Positions 1-11,800 of a stretch of 64,000 bases of DNA are shown piece after piece; position 1 is the first letter of the stretch; the number at the start of each line of letters is the position of its first letter. Both the position numbers and the translations under genes were made by a program. The stretch is from Takakia lepidozioides (taxonomy: Eukaryota > Streptophyta > Takakiopsida > Takakiales > Takakiaceae). The stretch lies in NCBI GenBank assembly GCA_030704615.1, contig CM060732.1:1800001-1864000 (forward strand), written 5' to 3'. The notes beneath the pieces were generated by a model. It ran no database searches, was not told where the DNA came from, and saw only the letters and a list, made by a program, of their open reading frames with translations.

Positions 1-232
1 AAGCGTGCGAGCCAGAAAGCGACCAAGGTGTGGGGAGCTATTCCGGACTGCCAACTACTAAAAGCGAATTTCCACTAGGCCCAAAGTGGTGGAGGAGTAA
101 GGGGGACCGTTATGCCCCGGTGAGCAGCCGAAGCTCCGAATTGGCCCGACGGCCAGTTTGGGAGTTAGGCGCGCGCATCAAAGCGAGTAACTATGACTTA
201 AAGGGGGAGTTACCAAAGTGAGGTGCGCGATA
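1..232 (+). repeat. LTR fragment (3' part of a 5' LTR), Gypsy family
   Basis: This stretch is the reverse complement, with scattered differences, of the LTRs at 40104-40577 and 53746-54218, so all three belong to one family. The window edge cuts its 5' part. It ends in GATA where the other copies would give GACA, and is followed after two bases by a tRNA-iMet primer-binding site. That order shows it is a 5' LTR of a plus-strand element. Confidence 0.9.
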
Positions 233-234
233 TT

Positions 235-246
235 TGGTATCAGAGC
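235..246 (+). other. Primer-binding site, tRNA-iMet type
   Basis: TGGTATCAGAGC is the exact complement of the 3' end of plant initiator methionine tRNA and sits two bases after the LTR end. The same site occurs on the other strand at 53732-53743 beside the related LTR. Confidence 0.9.
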
Positions 247-1244
247 CTAGAGTTCTGTAAAGGGAAAATAGGTGATGAGAAACACACTTGGATTTTGCAA
301 GTAGAGTATAGAGTGTGCGGGAGAAGGAGACAACAAGCATAGTGGCAAGGCAAACTGGATGAGCAATAGAAGAATGAACGTGGATTAACAAAGAGAAGGA
401 TGAAGGTCTTGGTTCACTTCGTGGATCAGGATGGATGTAGTGTGAACAGTCAGCATGGGGGAGATACATTCATCAAGTGAGAGGTTGCTTGAGCGCCATG
501 CCACGACGGATGAAGCCACTGGATGAACAACAGACGAGCAGGGTGGATGGACATAGTTTGACAGCATGCAAACCAATGATCTGATGTTGATCAACGGATG
601 AGGGGACGTTGTCTTGTGACACTAAGGCGCATGACTAAGCGAAACCATGTAATTAAGTTTTGGGCTCGTAAGATCTTATCAAGACGTGGATCAGGGCCAC
701 ATGTCCATAACTTAGTGCTTAGTCAGCAGGCACGACTAGGGAAGGCTTAGCTGATTAGTAGATGTTGGGGCAGTGATTAGAACGTAGGGACTTGGGAAAG
801 TACGATTTCCAAGGATTATTGCAGGGTACAAGGTAGCAGACAGAGATCATTTAAGGCAGAGAGACAATTCACTTTGAAGTTAAGTTTTACTTTCAAGTTA
901 GAGAGAGGCGATGGAGACAGAGCAGAAGAAACGCGGATTAGACTGAGTAGGTTTAGTGAAGTGATTAGTGAGATGTGTGTATCATGTTGGTACTAAGCGG
1001 CCTTGATAGTAAGCAGTGTGATACAAAAAAGATAGACTGGATTTACAAGGCAAAGCATGTATAGTTGAAATCAACGATCAAGAGAGTAATACTGGAAAAC
1101 GTTTGAGCTGCAACAAGTGTAGAGAGAACGAAAAGAGACAAGATGAGGGTAGCTGGGCTGGATCACAAGTAAAACTTATTCGTGCAGGCCCTGTAAATGA
1201 TAGATCGAGATGAAAAGCAAAGACAATAAGTTGAGAAGTATGTA
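247..1244 (+). mobile_element. Leader or foreign filler between PBS and gag
   Basis: About 1 kb of purine-rich sequence lies between the primer site and the first recognisable gag codons. In the related element at 40-54 kb the gag frame starts almost at once after the primer site, so this stretch is either a long leader of a sub-family or a later insertion. No coding frame with recognisable domains was seen in it. Confidence 0.45.
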
Positions 1245-1440
1245 TTGAGGGGCACCTTCGAGGGCGTCCGAAATCGAAAGGCACTCACGCTCTTGGAGCT
1301 AGAGCAATACTTCCAGGCGGCCAAGTTGAGTGACGAGGATTGGGTGGAAGTGGTACCCACCTATTTGAGGGGCTACGCTCAACAATGGTGGCAGAAACGC
1401 CTTCAGGACCAAGGGCCAAACCGAGAGACATCATCAAACA
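1245..1440 (+). pseudogene. gag fragment, Ty3/Gypsy
   Basis: The plus frame matches the gag protein of the element at 52257-53744 through the stretch VRNRKAL to [11 protein letters not shown], about 60 residues. One or two codons are missing near the LELEQYF motif. Homology stops at about 1440, next to a run of 13 G at 1465-1477, and nothing of the zinc knuckle, protease or polymerase follows. It is a truncated retrotransposon relic with no capacity to make a full capsid protein. Confidence 0.8.
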
Positions 1441-2127
1441 TATATGGACTGCAAGTTTACGGGAGGGGGGGGGGGGGAATTCACAATGGCATCATAACAC
1501 TAAGAAGGGAAGTGGAATGGGGAACATGGAATTACAATTTGGGGTCTTCTCTTCACTTTCTCTTGCTGATCACAGGAAGGGAAAAAATTGCTCCCACTAT
1601 CGACTGCCAGCCTTTCTGACCAGACAAACTGACCACCTTGCATGTCCACGATTCTGAGTTTCTTGCACATAATAGGCTAGTGGTTACAAGCCTAACACTG
1701 GATTATAGCCAATGTTCGTCATGGGTACGACTTTTGCACAAAAACGAATTACGACTATGTGAGTGTAGCATGCATGATGCAGCAAATTAAGAATTTGCAG
1801 ATTGGTTCTTGTGAGAATGAAGTGGAGTGGGTACTTCTGCAAAACCTCCACATTGGTGGCATCGTGACATGGGAACATCATATACTGGGTATCTCCATTT
1901 CAGACAAAAATGAGGGGAATGGGGTAAGGATTTTTCTCAGCAATAGCTTGCCATGGTGGCGCTGCCAGAAGTTCAAACCAACAATAACAGTCATGGTAAA
2001 GGTGTGCTAGTCATAGTGCAGCCTACAAGAAAATCTACTCTACACTAGAGGTGAACTTCACTACCACCCATGGACCTTTTGAAATCTGGATAGGAGTGAA
2101 CAAGCATGCTGTCATTTAGTCACTGCA
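1441..2127. other. No gene recognised
   Basis: This region begins at the break point of the Gypsy remnant with a 13-base G tract (1465-1477) and ends at the decayed CACTA transposase. Short open frames are present but show no motif, composition or splice context that I can support. Confidence 0.5.
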
Positions 2128-3509
2128 TTACACATCGATGTCGGGCAGCTCGTCCTCACTGTCATCTTCTTCCTCATCGGTATTGTCATTCTCCACCACA
2201 ATGGGTGCCTCATTGCGCACATCCCTATATAGTGAGGCAACAACTTTGGGAGTCACTTCAATTGTGTGACCCAAATTGGGGCCTGCAACATGTGTCTTTT
2301 CGACTCGTTCAGGGGCTAAGAGGCCTTCCACACTACGAAGATCATCGTTACCAATTGACACATCACAAACCATCCGAGAAGTCTGGGGCTTTTCTCAAGG
2401 ACCACATTCCACGGAGGTTCATGAACACAAGTGCTGAAAAATACCTGCTCCACCTGTGAGGGCAACATGAATGGCTGCTCTTGTGGAGCCAACATATGGG
2501 AGAAATTCACCAATGTGAACCCACAATCATCCTGCTTCATGGATGCTGGCTGATTGCGGCCACACGTGTCAATGGTGTGGCGGATCAGTAGGTGCTGCAA
2601 TTCATGTGCCAAAACAATTCACAATAAAGTCACAATGGGCCTTGTCTTCCCATAGTCAATTTCTAGTATCTCCCTAATGATACCCACGTACCGCAGGCTT
2701 TCTACCACCTCCTCTCCTGAACTATTTGTAGATACATGCTGGAAAACAGATGACACCCCCGAGTCATATGACATTGTACTTGTGTCCATATTGGTTGAAG
2801 AGACCCTGTAGTGGTTTCCATAAGCTGACATGCTATTGTATGAAGTTGCAATGAACGAGGGAGGCCTGGACAAGTCCAACATTTGGCAATACTTGAGATC
2901 GGATTCAGAATTGGGAATCCTGTCCACATGTGAGCGCACAACATCAATCAGCCAGTCTGCATATTTGGGAGGAAGAGCCAAGTCTAGTGGGTACTCATAG
3001 TCCTCCCCGTGAGCTGCCCTCCCTTCAGCACGTTTTTCCTGCAAAAACAACTAGCGACCTGCCTCCACACGTGCTCAAATTGTTTCATACATCCTGACAT
3101 GAATGTGTCCCTCCCGTGAGAACCAACACGTTCACATAATGCATTTCTATGACAATCAGCAACTCCAAACTGGCATAAACAATGAAATGTTGCATTGAAC
3201 ATAAACAATTAACATCAACAATGAACTGTTGCATTGTCACCTTGGTTAATGGGTTGTTACTTACTCGAACATGGTGTGCATGCTAGGATAGTTTTCAATA
3301 ATGTACTGGTGGAGAACTGAACACAATTCTGCTGTGAATTTACGAGGTTTCCCTGCTCTTTCCAACACGCAACCAGACACGGATTCCTCCTCTCCTGCAT
3401 CCCACACTCTCCGTCTAGTAGCATCAAAACTTGCCATGTACTCTGTGCAAAAGCCAAGAGCCTCCTCAAACATGTACCCCTCGGCCATACTGCCTTCGGG
3501 CTTTGCCAT
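2128..3509 (-). pseudogene. CACTA (En/Spm) TNP2-like transposase C-terminal remnant
   Basis: Minus-strand pieces follow the order of the C-terminal half of plant TNP2-type transposases. First comes a segment with PEGSMAEGYMFEEAL and GFCTEYM (3509-3261), typical of the region before DUF4216. It ends at a plausible GTAAGT donor. The second piece (about 3046-2619) has ATSYNSMSAYGNHYRV, YDSGV and YVGIIREILEIDYG, the DUF4216 signature. A third (about 2540-2370) has FTLVNFSHML, QPFMLPSQVEQVFF and a WNVVL motif, and an acidic tail ends at 2128. The pieces lie in different frames, so the copy is decayed. The N-terminal catalytic part is absent and no terminal inverted repeats were found. Confidence 0.75.
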
Positions 3510-4158
3510 GTTGTGAACGTAGCCTTGCTACCAAGGCAAACAGAAAATGCACAATGATCACTCCCACCTTTGTGATGGGAGCTTCACTCGACTATGACAA
3601 CTGCATCGCATGATCCACATCTTTGACAACCTTGTGTCCACAACCACATCCCTTAGCAGCCGCATCCCAGATTACATTGAGTTGACGGATTCTCTACTGT
3701 GCCAGTAATATCGCATGGGTGATTTAAGAGTCTTTCGGAGAAATTAACAAGAAGAGAGAGGAGCAATATGCAAGCCCAGAAGGAGTTGCACAGTGGTACT
3801 CCAAACATGCAATGAAGAAAAGCAGAAAAGCAGAAAAGCACGGAAACATGCAACTGCATGAGGTGGTGCAAGCTAGCTAACCTCAGCATATTACAAAGAC
3901 AGATTTATACTCTAAATGACTATCACAAGAAGGCAAAAGAAAATTACTTGTACCGACAAGGCATGGTCTTGGTCGATGCAAGGAGAAAAGAAAGGCCCTC
4001 CGCGCTCAAGCACGCGGGGACATCACCCGCGCTGCCTCTCCCGATTATTTTCGGGCATTTTGGGCAATTTCCGAAAGAATTGATGACGATGACGTGGCTA
4101 CGAAACATGGCAACGGAATGTGGCGACGATGACGTGGTACAAAAACACCCTATTCCTG
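3510..4158. other. No gene recognised
   Basis: This stretch probably holds decayed sequence upstream of the CACTA transposase remnant. The frames seen are short and unconvincing. Confidence 0.4.
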
Positions 4159-4212
4159 CTCTATGCTAAACTAGCTTCCGACCTTCGGTCATCGCTAGAA
4201 TAACAGCATAGA
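4159..4212. repeat. Imperfect stem-loop
   Basis: The outer arms CTCTATGCT and AGCATAGAG enclose CTAGC and GCTAG arms. An inner perfect hairpin, GACC-TTC-GGTC, sits at the tip. It may be the end of a small non-autonomous transposon. Function is unknown. Confidence 0.5.
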
Positions 4213-4266
4213 GTTAGCCCCACCAAGGCCTAGGAGGGTGGACCCACCTTTGCAATGGGATCCAGT

Positions 4267-4330
4267 GGACCCTACCTTATTGGACCCGGGCAAGTCAGGG
4301 CCAAGGGACCCTACCTCATTGGACCCGGGC
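4267..4330. repeat. Direct repeat, 25 bp, two copies
   Basis: A 25-bp GC-rich segment at 4267-4291 recurs at 4306-4330 with one difference, a period of 39 bp. Both copies end in TTGGACCCGGGC. Confidence 0.7.
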
Positions 4331-4579
4331 GGGCGAGGGGTCGCGAGGGGTCTACCCCAAACCATCCAAGCGGCCCGCACTAGCCGGGCCCACCCCTACC
4401 TTAAAGACCCAATTAATTTTTAATGACTTGCCGTTAAGGTCTGGGGTGGCATTTTTGGCCCCAAACGCGGAGGTTTCTCAGGCCGAAGATCAGGCCGCGG
4501 GCCCGCCACTGACATGGTCACCATTCTGCATGCAGAATGGCTTCCGGATCACAAACTCGCCATTTTGTACTAGATAACA

Positions 4580-4668
4580 GGCAGGGGTTGGCATATTATG
4601 CCTCCACGTGAGGCGTCCCGGGGCTCCCTTGACGGCTTAGGGGGAGGCATAATATGCCAACCCCTGCC
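4580..4668. repeat. Inverted repeat with 26-bp perfect arms
   Basis: The arms 4580-4605 and 4643-4668 are perfect reverse complements around a 37-base spacer, with partial matching continuing a few bases further out. The structure looks like a fold-back element or the ends of a small MITE. It sits 1.1 kb upstream of the branching enzyme start codon. Confidence 0.85.
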
Positions 4669-5243
4669 CGTTAACTGGCGTAAATGATTTTTGTGGCAGA
4701 TTATGCGAGGCCCCTGATTGGCAGCAGGCCATAATGACGGGCCACAAAGTCAAACAGCCGAATTACAGCAGTCAAACTGCCGGTTATGAATGCAGAATGC
4801 GCCAGCACCCTGAATGGCGTGGAGCGACGATCTTCTGCAATTTAATTTGCCTCATAAAACGCATAATCTGCCCCCAAAATCCTTTAGGTGTGCGTAAAAC
4901 CTTCAGATTTTTTGGCTTTGTTAAAATTAGGGCTTCCCTGACAGGAATTTTCCCTCGCACGTGATTACAGGTTTTTGCCCCGGGACGGGGGCTGTAATCC
5001 CAGATTATGGAATCTGTCCCCTGACAGGCTGGCATATTTTATGGATCTATTATTCTTTAATATTGGGCAGACGATTTTCAAACTTGGGCAGCGAGCTACA
5101 ATGAAGTGAAATTGAAACCCTAGTGGCAACGCAGAGGAGAAACGGGCAATTTCAGAAACGGGCAGCTTCGTTTTTACGAGAGGTAAAGCCCTCGCCCTTG
5201 GATTTTCCTGGATTTTCGACCCCTGCCCTCGGGCTCCGCCCTC

Positions 5244-5448
5244 GTCTGGGGTGCATTTTCTGCAGTTCTCTTTTCTGGAAGCCACTCTGTAAGAGGTAAA
5301 GCCCTGGCCCCATGACTTTCCTGGATTTGAGGCGCCTGTCCCGAGGCCGAGGGCGGGGGTCGAAAATCCAGGAAAGTCCTCGGGCGAGGGCTTTACCTCT
5401 TACAGAATGGCTTCCAGAAAAGAGAACTGCAGAAAATGCACCCCAGAC
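5244..5448. repeat. Long inverted repeat, about 85-bp arms
   Basis: The arms 5244-5328 and 5364-5448 are reverse complements with only a handful of mismatches, separated by a 35-base GC-rich spacer. Part of the arm also recurs as a direct repeat just upstream (about 5180-5235). The structure ends about 350 bp before the branching enzyme start codon, so it may lie in that gene's promoter or 5' leader. A transcript of it would fold into a near-perfect hairpin. Confidence 0.85.
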
Positions 5449-5803
5449 CTTAACGCCATTGAAGGCGCCGTGGAGCATCATTCTGCTCGGTTCGCTGCCC
5501 GTCCTCGAATTCTGGCTCGCCCGTTAGCGCCTTCTATAGTACATCTGTGCTTCCTTGAGAAGGTGCCACGTCATGGACGCAAATGGAGTTCTGACCGCAA
5601 AGGTCTTGCGCGGTGGGGTCCATTGATCCGTGTAAGAGAACGAGCGGTAGGTGCAGCCAGAGATGTTGAGCAAGGCGGGCCGAGATGGAGAGAGGAGAGA
5701 TATTTGGTGCTGGCTTCCTTGCGAGAAGGTGTTAGGGTAGAGCATACTGGTGGTATGTGATAACTGGAAGAGAGCTCTGATAGGCACATGCGTGACAGGA
5801 GCA

Positions 5804-8800
5804 ATGGCATGGAACGTACCAGGAGTATCACCATCACCACACCTCCATTCGTCTTCCGCTCTCCTCTCCTGCCGATACTCCTCGACTTCTCCAGCATACA
5901 AAATCGTTTGCAAGTCCTTTTTCTGGAGATTTCTCCCCTGCACACCTGCTACAAGTCGCACCGATGGGCAACGGTGTTGTGAGTTTTCTCTCTGTTTTCC
6001 CCTGATCACCTTTACCATATCCCCTGTGTCTACCTAGCATGAGGTTACTTGATTACCCCTTCTCCTTTTTCTAATCCAAGAAAGAAAAGAATGGTGTGGG
6101 TTGGGGCTAGCGTAACCTTCTGTGCCTCCTCCACTGTTGGCCTTACTAGTTCCTATCAGGAGGTGGGCCCTTTCAACAGCAGTTTGTATCTAAGGGGGTA
6201 GCTTTGTTTCCTGGTTTCACATGCTAGATTCTCAGGATCCCCTAAGTACCGAACTTGGCGTGGCAATGCTTGTGGCTTGGTGGACCTGCCCGGGAAGTTT
6301 CCAAAGTAGGCCACGATGGGATTTGAACCCTATGCTGTCTCTTTGAAGCTGATGCAGATCAGGAAGGAAAATGAGGGTTAATGCCACACAGCCATTTGTA
6401 GATTGGAGGTCAAAGCTGCAGAGTCGTTTGTTTGGCGAATGGGCCTCTTTTTAGTGTTGGTTTCACGTCCTGCTCTTGAATAGGTTGCACACAGTCTTGG
6501 TGGAAGCCAAGGTTCGTGTTATAGTCCTTCTCGAGTGACATGTTGTCAACAGTGCCATGAAGTTGGAAACATTGAACTCAGCAACTGGAAGTGTTCATTG
6601 TACGTCTTCACACCACATATATCAAACATATATCTCACAACAACGCTGGTACCAGCCGCAATACTCGGCAATAATCATTATTATTTCTAAGTCAAAGAAA
6701 ACCGTCAGTGGACTGTCTCAAATGAGGGCTGACTAGGAAATGAGTTTTGGATTTTTGTTGATTCTTTCCGATTTGGTTGTTTGACACTTCCAGTGCCAAG
6801 ACATTCTTTGTTGAGGTACAATGGGCTGGTAAGGAAACCAGCGCTGGAGGTCAATTCAGTCAAGCATAACAGGCAAAGGAATAGCGGCAGTGCTAACTCC
6901 GCAGGTATGGCACTATTTTGTGCTTTCTATATTGCCTCAATTGGTGGTTTTGAAAGGAAAATAGGTTGTTACATAATATGTTAATGGTTGGAATGCTTGC
7001 CACTGTAGAGATGCTGTCAGGAAAGGGCCTAGAAGATGTAATGGTTGACAATCTCAGTGTACAGTTGCCATACGTAAGGACGTGTGTTTTGGTCTTAAGT
7101 TTGACTCTCTCTGGTTCCAAAAACAGGTAGCTAACATTTGAGTCAAATGTGGTGTAGCTGAAAGGATTAGTGTGGTCTAAAGTCTTGCGATGCAGCACCT
7201 AAGGCACATGCTGTTCATACTTCTGCTGTCAGCTTTAGGGAGAGAGAATGTACTCATAAGACATCGTTTGCCGTTGCCTTGTGGCCATTTGCGCGCCCAG
7301 TTTGAGCGGAACACAAAGGGACAGAAAGTACCTTCGTCAGTGGCTGATGCTGGTAGTATGACTTACCTTGAAATAGACAATTGAGCCAAGTTTTCCAGAT
7401 ATCCTCTAGAAATCCTTTCACACAAACATCAATTTGCTGTGTGTGGTTGCCCGATAACTAGACCCCAAAAGGGCCTGGGCTTTTGGCTCAGCCTTGAGAT
7501 TTTCAAAGTTGGTAAACAGAGGTATAGGAACAATTCCCTTGATGGATTTGAAGAGGGTGTCTCTCTGGTGAGAGTACCAGGACAATGAATCAGAAAGTGG
7601 ATATTGTCTTCAGGTTGCCGCACAACAGGCATTTTCAATCCCCCTTTCCTCTCTGTGTCTGTTTGCTGTTCAAAAGTAGGCTTCTCACTAAGAGTGTAAA
7701 TTTCAGTCTAGTGCCGAGGGTTGGTAAACCCTTGAGGTCATCCATGAGGGCCATGTCACAGACTGGAAACAAGTTCAGGGAGGTTTTGTGCCTAACTTCA
7801 TTTTTGTCAGACAATTTCCTGGCAACAGACATGGCTTTGGACTCTACAGCCTCTACGTCAGATTTCTCCAGCAGGGTCAAGACTTGCGGGCTTAGATTCA
7901 GATCCTTGAGATTCTCTTCTACTCTCTTCCGCCAGGACTTAGCCTGTTTGACAGGGTGATCCTGCTTCCAAGATATAGAGTCGATTAACTTAGGATGTCT
8001 GATATTAGACATGTTGCAGCTGACCCCACCATCTGACCTTGAATTGATCTCATCGGGAGCTTAGGAAGGGGATGCCAAACTCACCCCGAACAGCCACGTT
8101 GGCTGTTTTGGAGCATGCTGACATGCACTCCTTAAGCACCCCTACTTGAATGGATTCTGGAGACTTAGCCTGGTTGGAGTAATGGACCCATTCTGCAGAT
8201 GCGTACACCAAGGCAGGCCTAATAACGCGGCAAAGCATGGTTTTTTTTACTTCAGAGTTGATCCCTTTGCACTGGAAAGGTCAAGGTCAAAGTATCTCTT
8301 CCCGCCCTGAGTTTAAATTTCAGTCTAGTGCCGAGAGCGGGTAAACCCTTGAGGTCATCCATGATGGCCTCACCCATGTCACAGACTGGAAACAGTTCAG
8401 GGAAGTGCCTAACTTCATTTTCATCAGACAATTTCCTGGCAATGGACATGGCTTTGGACACTACAACCTCTATGTCAGATTTACCCAGCAGGGTGAAGAC
8501 TTGCGGACTTACATTCACATCCTTGAAAATGTCTTCTACCTCCGCCAGGACTTAGCCTGTTTGACAGGGCGAGCCTGCTTCCAAGACATAAAGTCGCTTA
8601 ACTTAGGATATCTGATATTAGTTATACATTGCAGATGACCCCACCATCTGACCTTGAATTGATCTCGGCGGGAGCTTAAGGGAGGAATGCCAAACTAACC
8701 CCGAACAGCCACATCAGCTGTTTTAGAGCATGCTGACATGCACTCCTTGAGCACCCCCACTTGAATGGATTCTAGAGAGTTAGCCTGGTTGGAGTTTTCA

Positions 8801-11800
8801 ACCCACACTGCAGATGTGTACTCCAAGGTAGGCCTAATAACATGGCAAAGCATGGTTTTTTGACGTCAGAGTTGATCCCTCTGCAGTGGAAAAATTTAGT
8901 GAGCCCCAACACTCTTTGCGCCTGGTCGATTGAACAACTTTTTGTATATGCGCTTCCCAATTACAGTTGGAGGAAAACTCAGTGCCAAGGTATGTGCAGG
9001 AAGGGGGGACATGAATCTCTTGGCTTCCCCACTGCCACTTGATGTCGCCTCCTCCCTCCCCATGGTCCACCACTGCACATTTACTGACGTTAGCCTCTAG
9101 CCCCCAAACTTCAAAGTATCTCTTTGCGCAATCAATCAACTCCTGAAGATTGGATGGAGTCTCCCCTATGCCTGCGATGTCATCCGCAAACATAAGGGCT
9201 GGTATGGTGGCATATTCCACCCTTAACCCAAATCCCTCACTTTCCACATCCTCGAGTAGTTGATAGATGAAACCAGCCCCATTTACAGTAACAATGGCAG
9301 ATCAAAGAAGTGTACAGCCATTGGGATTGATAAGAGGAGCAGAGGGGAGAGGGTAGATCCTTGAGGTACACCTTGGTCTATGTCAAAGAAGTTAGACTTC
9401 TGTCCATTAACAGTGACACAGGTTTTGGTGTGAGCATACAAGTTATGGACCACTCTCCACATCTTTCCCTTGATCCCAGATGACCAGAGTCGGAGGCATA
9501 GACCATCTCTCCACACTGTGTCATAATCCTTTTTGACATCCAAGACAAACACAACAGTATGTTACCCTTCTTTTTTCTTTCCCCGGATAATTTGGCTTAG
9601 AGTGAAGATATGATCCACACAGCCCCTGTTTCTCCGAAAGCCAGCTTGGCCTTCATGGAAACAACCTCTAGACTCCAGATCAACCTCGAGACGAGTACTT
9701 ATAACTCTGCAAAATATCTTGCCAACTGCTTTGAGAAGTGTGATGCCTCAATAGTTCCCTGACTCTTCTCTGGCACCTTTCTGACAATGACCCCCTGTCG
9801 CCATCATTTCAGTCCTCCAGATAAGGTTAAAGAGAAGTACAAGGGCCTCTATCATGGGGTCACCACTATGCTTATAAGCTCATTGACTATGCCATCAGGT
9901 CCACCAGCTTTACATCCGTTTAAAGTTCAAGTCCTTCCACAATCTCAGAAGAACTAATGGGAGCGTTGTAACCCTTTGAAATATACTCCAGTTCATCAGG
10001 GCTGTCTTGAATTAGAGAAACAGTTTTTGCTACTCTGTCCTTCCTTTCTTCAGAAAACCCCTCACTGTTAGACCTAGCATTTCTGCAAAGGGTACAGTAG
10101 TGAGTTTCAAAGGTTTTGACAATGTCAAATGTTGAAGTCACCACTGCATCGTTAGTAGTCCCCAGTGCTTGTACTTGCTGACAATTTTTCGGCTTGTATA
10201 GACGTTGAAGGGCCAACCAGAATCTCTTGTCATTACCACCATGGTGATTTGAGTTTATTTCACTGTATGACTTGTCCCAATAATTTCTTCTGAGACCTTA
10301 CGAGCTGATTGATATCTTTGCAGATCTGGTAGTACCTAGCCCACAGTTCTTTGTCGGCCTTAAATTGCAGCACTCTTTATAGAGGTCTTGTCTCTTGGCT
10401 ATCTTGAGTTTGATCTCATTGGTCCACCAATTGACAGCTCTACCGCAGACAATTAGTTTCCTCCCAATGATCTTGTCAGCCACAGAGGATACGAAGCTGT
10501 CCCAAGAATCCACTGCGCTTTCGACTTCATTTCTTGCCTCACCAGAGTGAGACTGAACATCTTGGATTGAATGGACAAAGTGAGGGAGAGCCTCTTGCAA
10601 GGCCTGGACATACTCAGCCTTGACCTCTTCATTTCGGAATATTTCAATGCGCCACTTCTGAATTGAACGTCTCACAGATCTCTTGCTGTTGGGGAAACAC
10701 CTTTTGATCTCAGTTCAAACCAGAAAGTGGTCAGAGGTACCAATATCAGTTCTATCAATCAACGCATTGGCACACTGGGGACACAAAATCTTGTCCACTA
10801 TGATATAATCCACAATGGATCATTCTCCAGTTTGGACTTCCTCCTGAGTCCACTGCACAAGGTCTCCTTTTGACCTATTATTCAAGGTCAAAAGCTGAAG
10901 TTCTTCCAGACAGTTTATTAACTGTCTTACATTAGAATTCAGCTCGTCCTCTCCAAAAGGCCCAATGTTATCATCCTGGTGCACATAGACATCTAAAGAG
11001 GGAGAGACCCCAAACTCTCCAACTAAGTCCAATGTACTAACCTTACCCAAGGCAGAGTGCTTCTGGTCAAAACAAAAAAAGACACGAGGTCACAAGGCCA
11101 GCATTTAGTCACAGAGACCTTTCTCTACTCCCATATCATATCCACCCAATGGCAATAGGCTTCCTAGAGGGCAGGGAGAGTTGGTGGTGGGGGGGGGGGG
11201 GGGAAGAGAGAGAGAGAGAATGTACTCATAAGACGTTGTTTGCCATGGCCTTGTGGCCATTGACCCCGTGCTCAGTTTGAGCAGAACACAAACGGACAGG
11301 AACTCAGGAATTCCTCATGGATTTGAGGAGGATGTCCCTCTGGTGAGAGTACCTAGGACATTGAATCCGAAAGTGAATATTGTCTTCAGGTTTCCTGCAC
11401 AACGGGCATTTGCAATCACCCTGTCCTCTCTGCTTCTGTTTGCTGTTCAAAGGTAGGCTTCCCGCCCTGAGTTTAAATTTCAGTCTAGTGCCTAGGGTGG
11501 GTAAACCCTTGAGGTCATCCATGATGGCCTCTCCCATGTCACAGACTGGAAACATTTATTTCACTGTATAGCTTGTCCCAGTATAATTTCTTCTGAGACC
11601 TTACGAGCTGATTCATATCTTTGCAGATCTGGTAGTACCTAGCCCACAATTCTTTCAAATTGCAGCACTCTTTATAGAGGACTCGTCTCTCGGCTATCTT
11701 GAGTTTGATCTCATTGGTCCCTATTCGGTAACTTCAAAGCCCGGGTTGGCAAAGGTCTTCATCAGGATGATACCATTGGGCCTTTGGTGAGGACGAGCTG

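Noticed and set aside
6309-6345. tRNA-like B-box on the minus strand (GGGTTCAAATCCC), possible tRNA gene or SINE
   Set aside because: No matching A box or acceptor stem at the right distance and no cloverleaf. A SINE is possible but not supported further.
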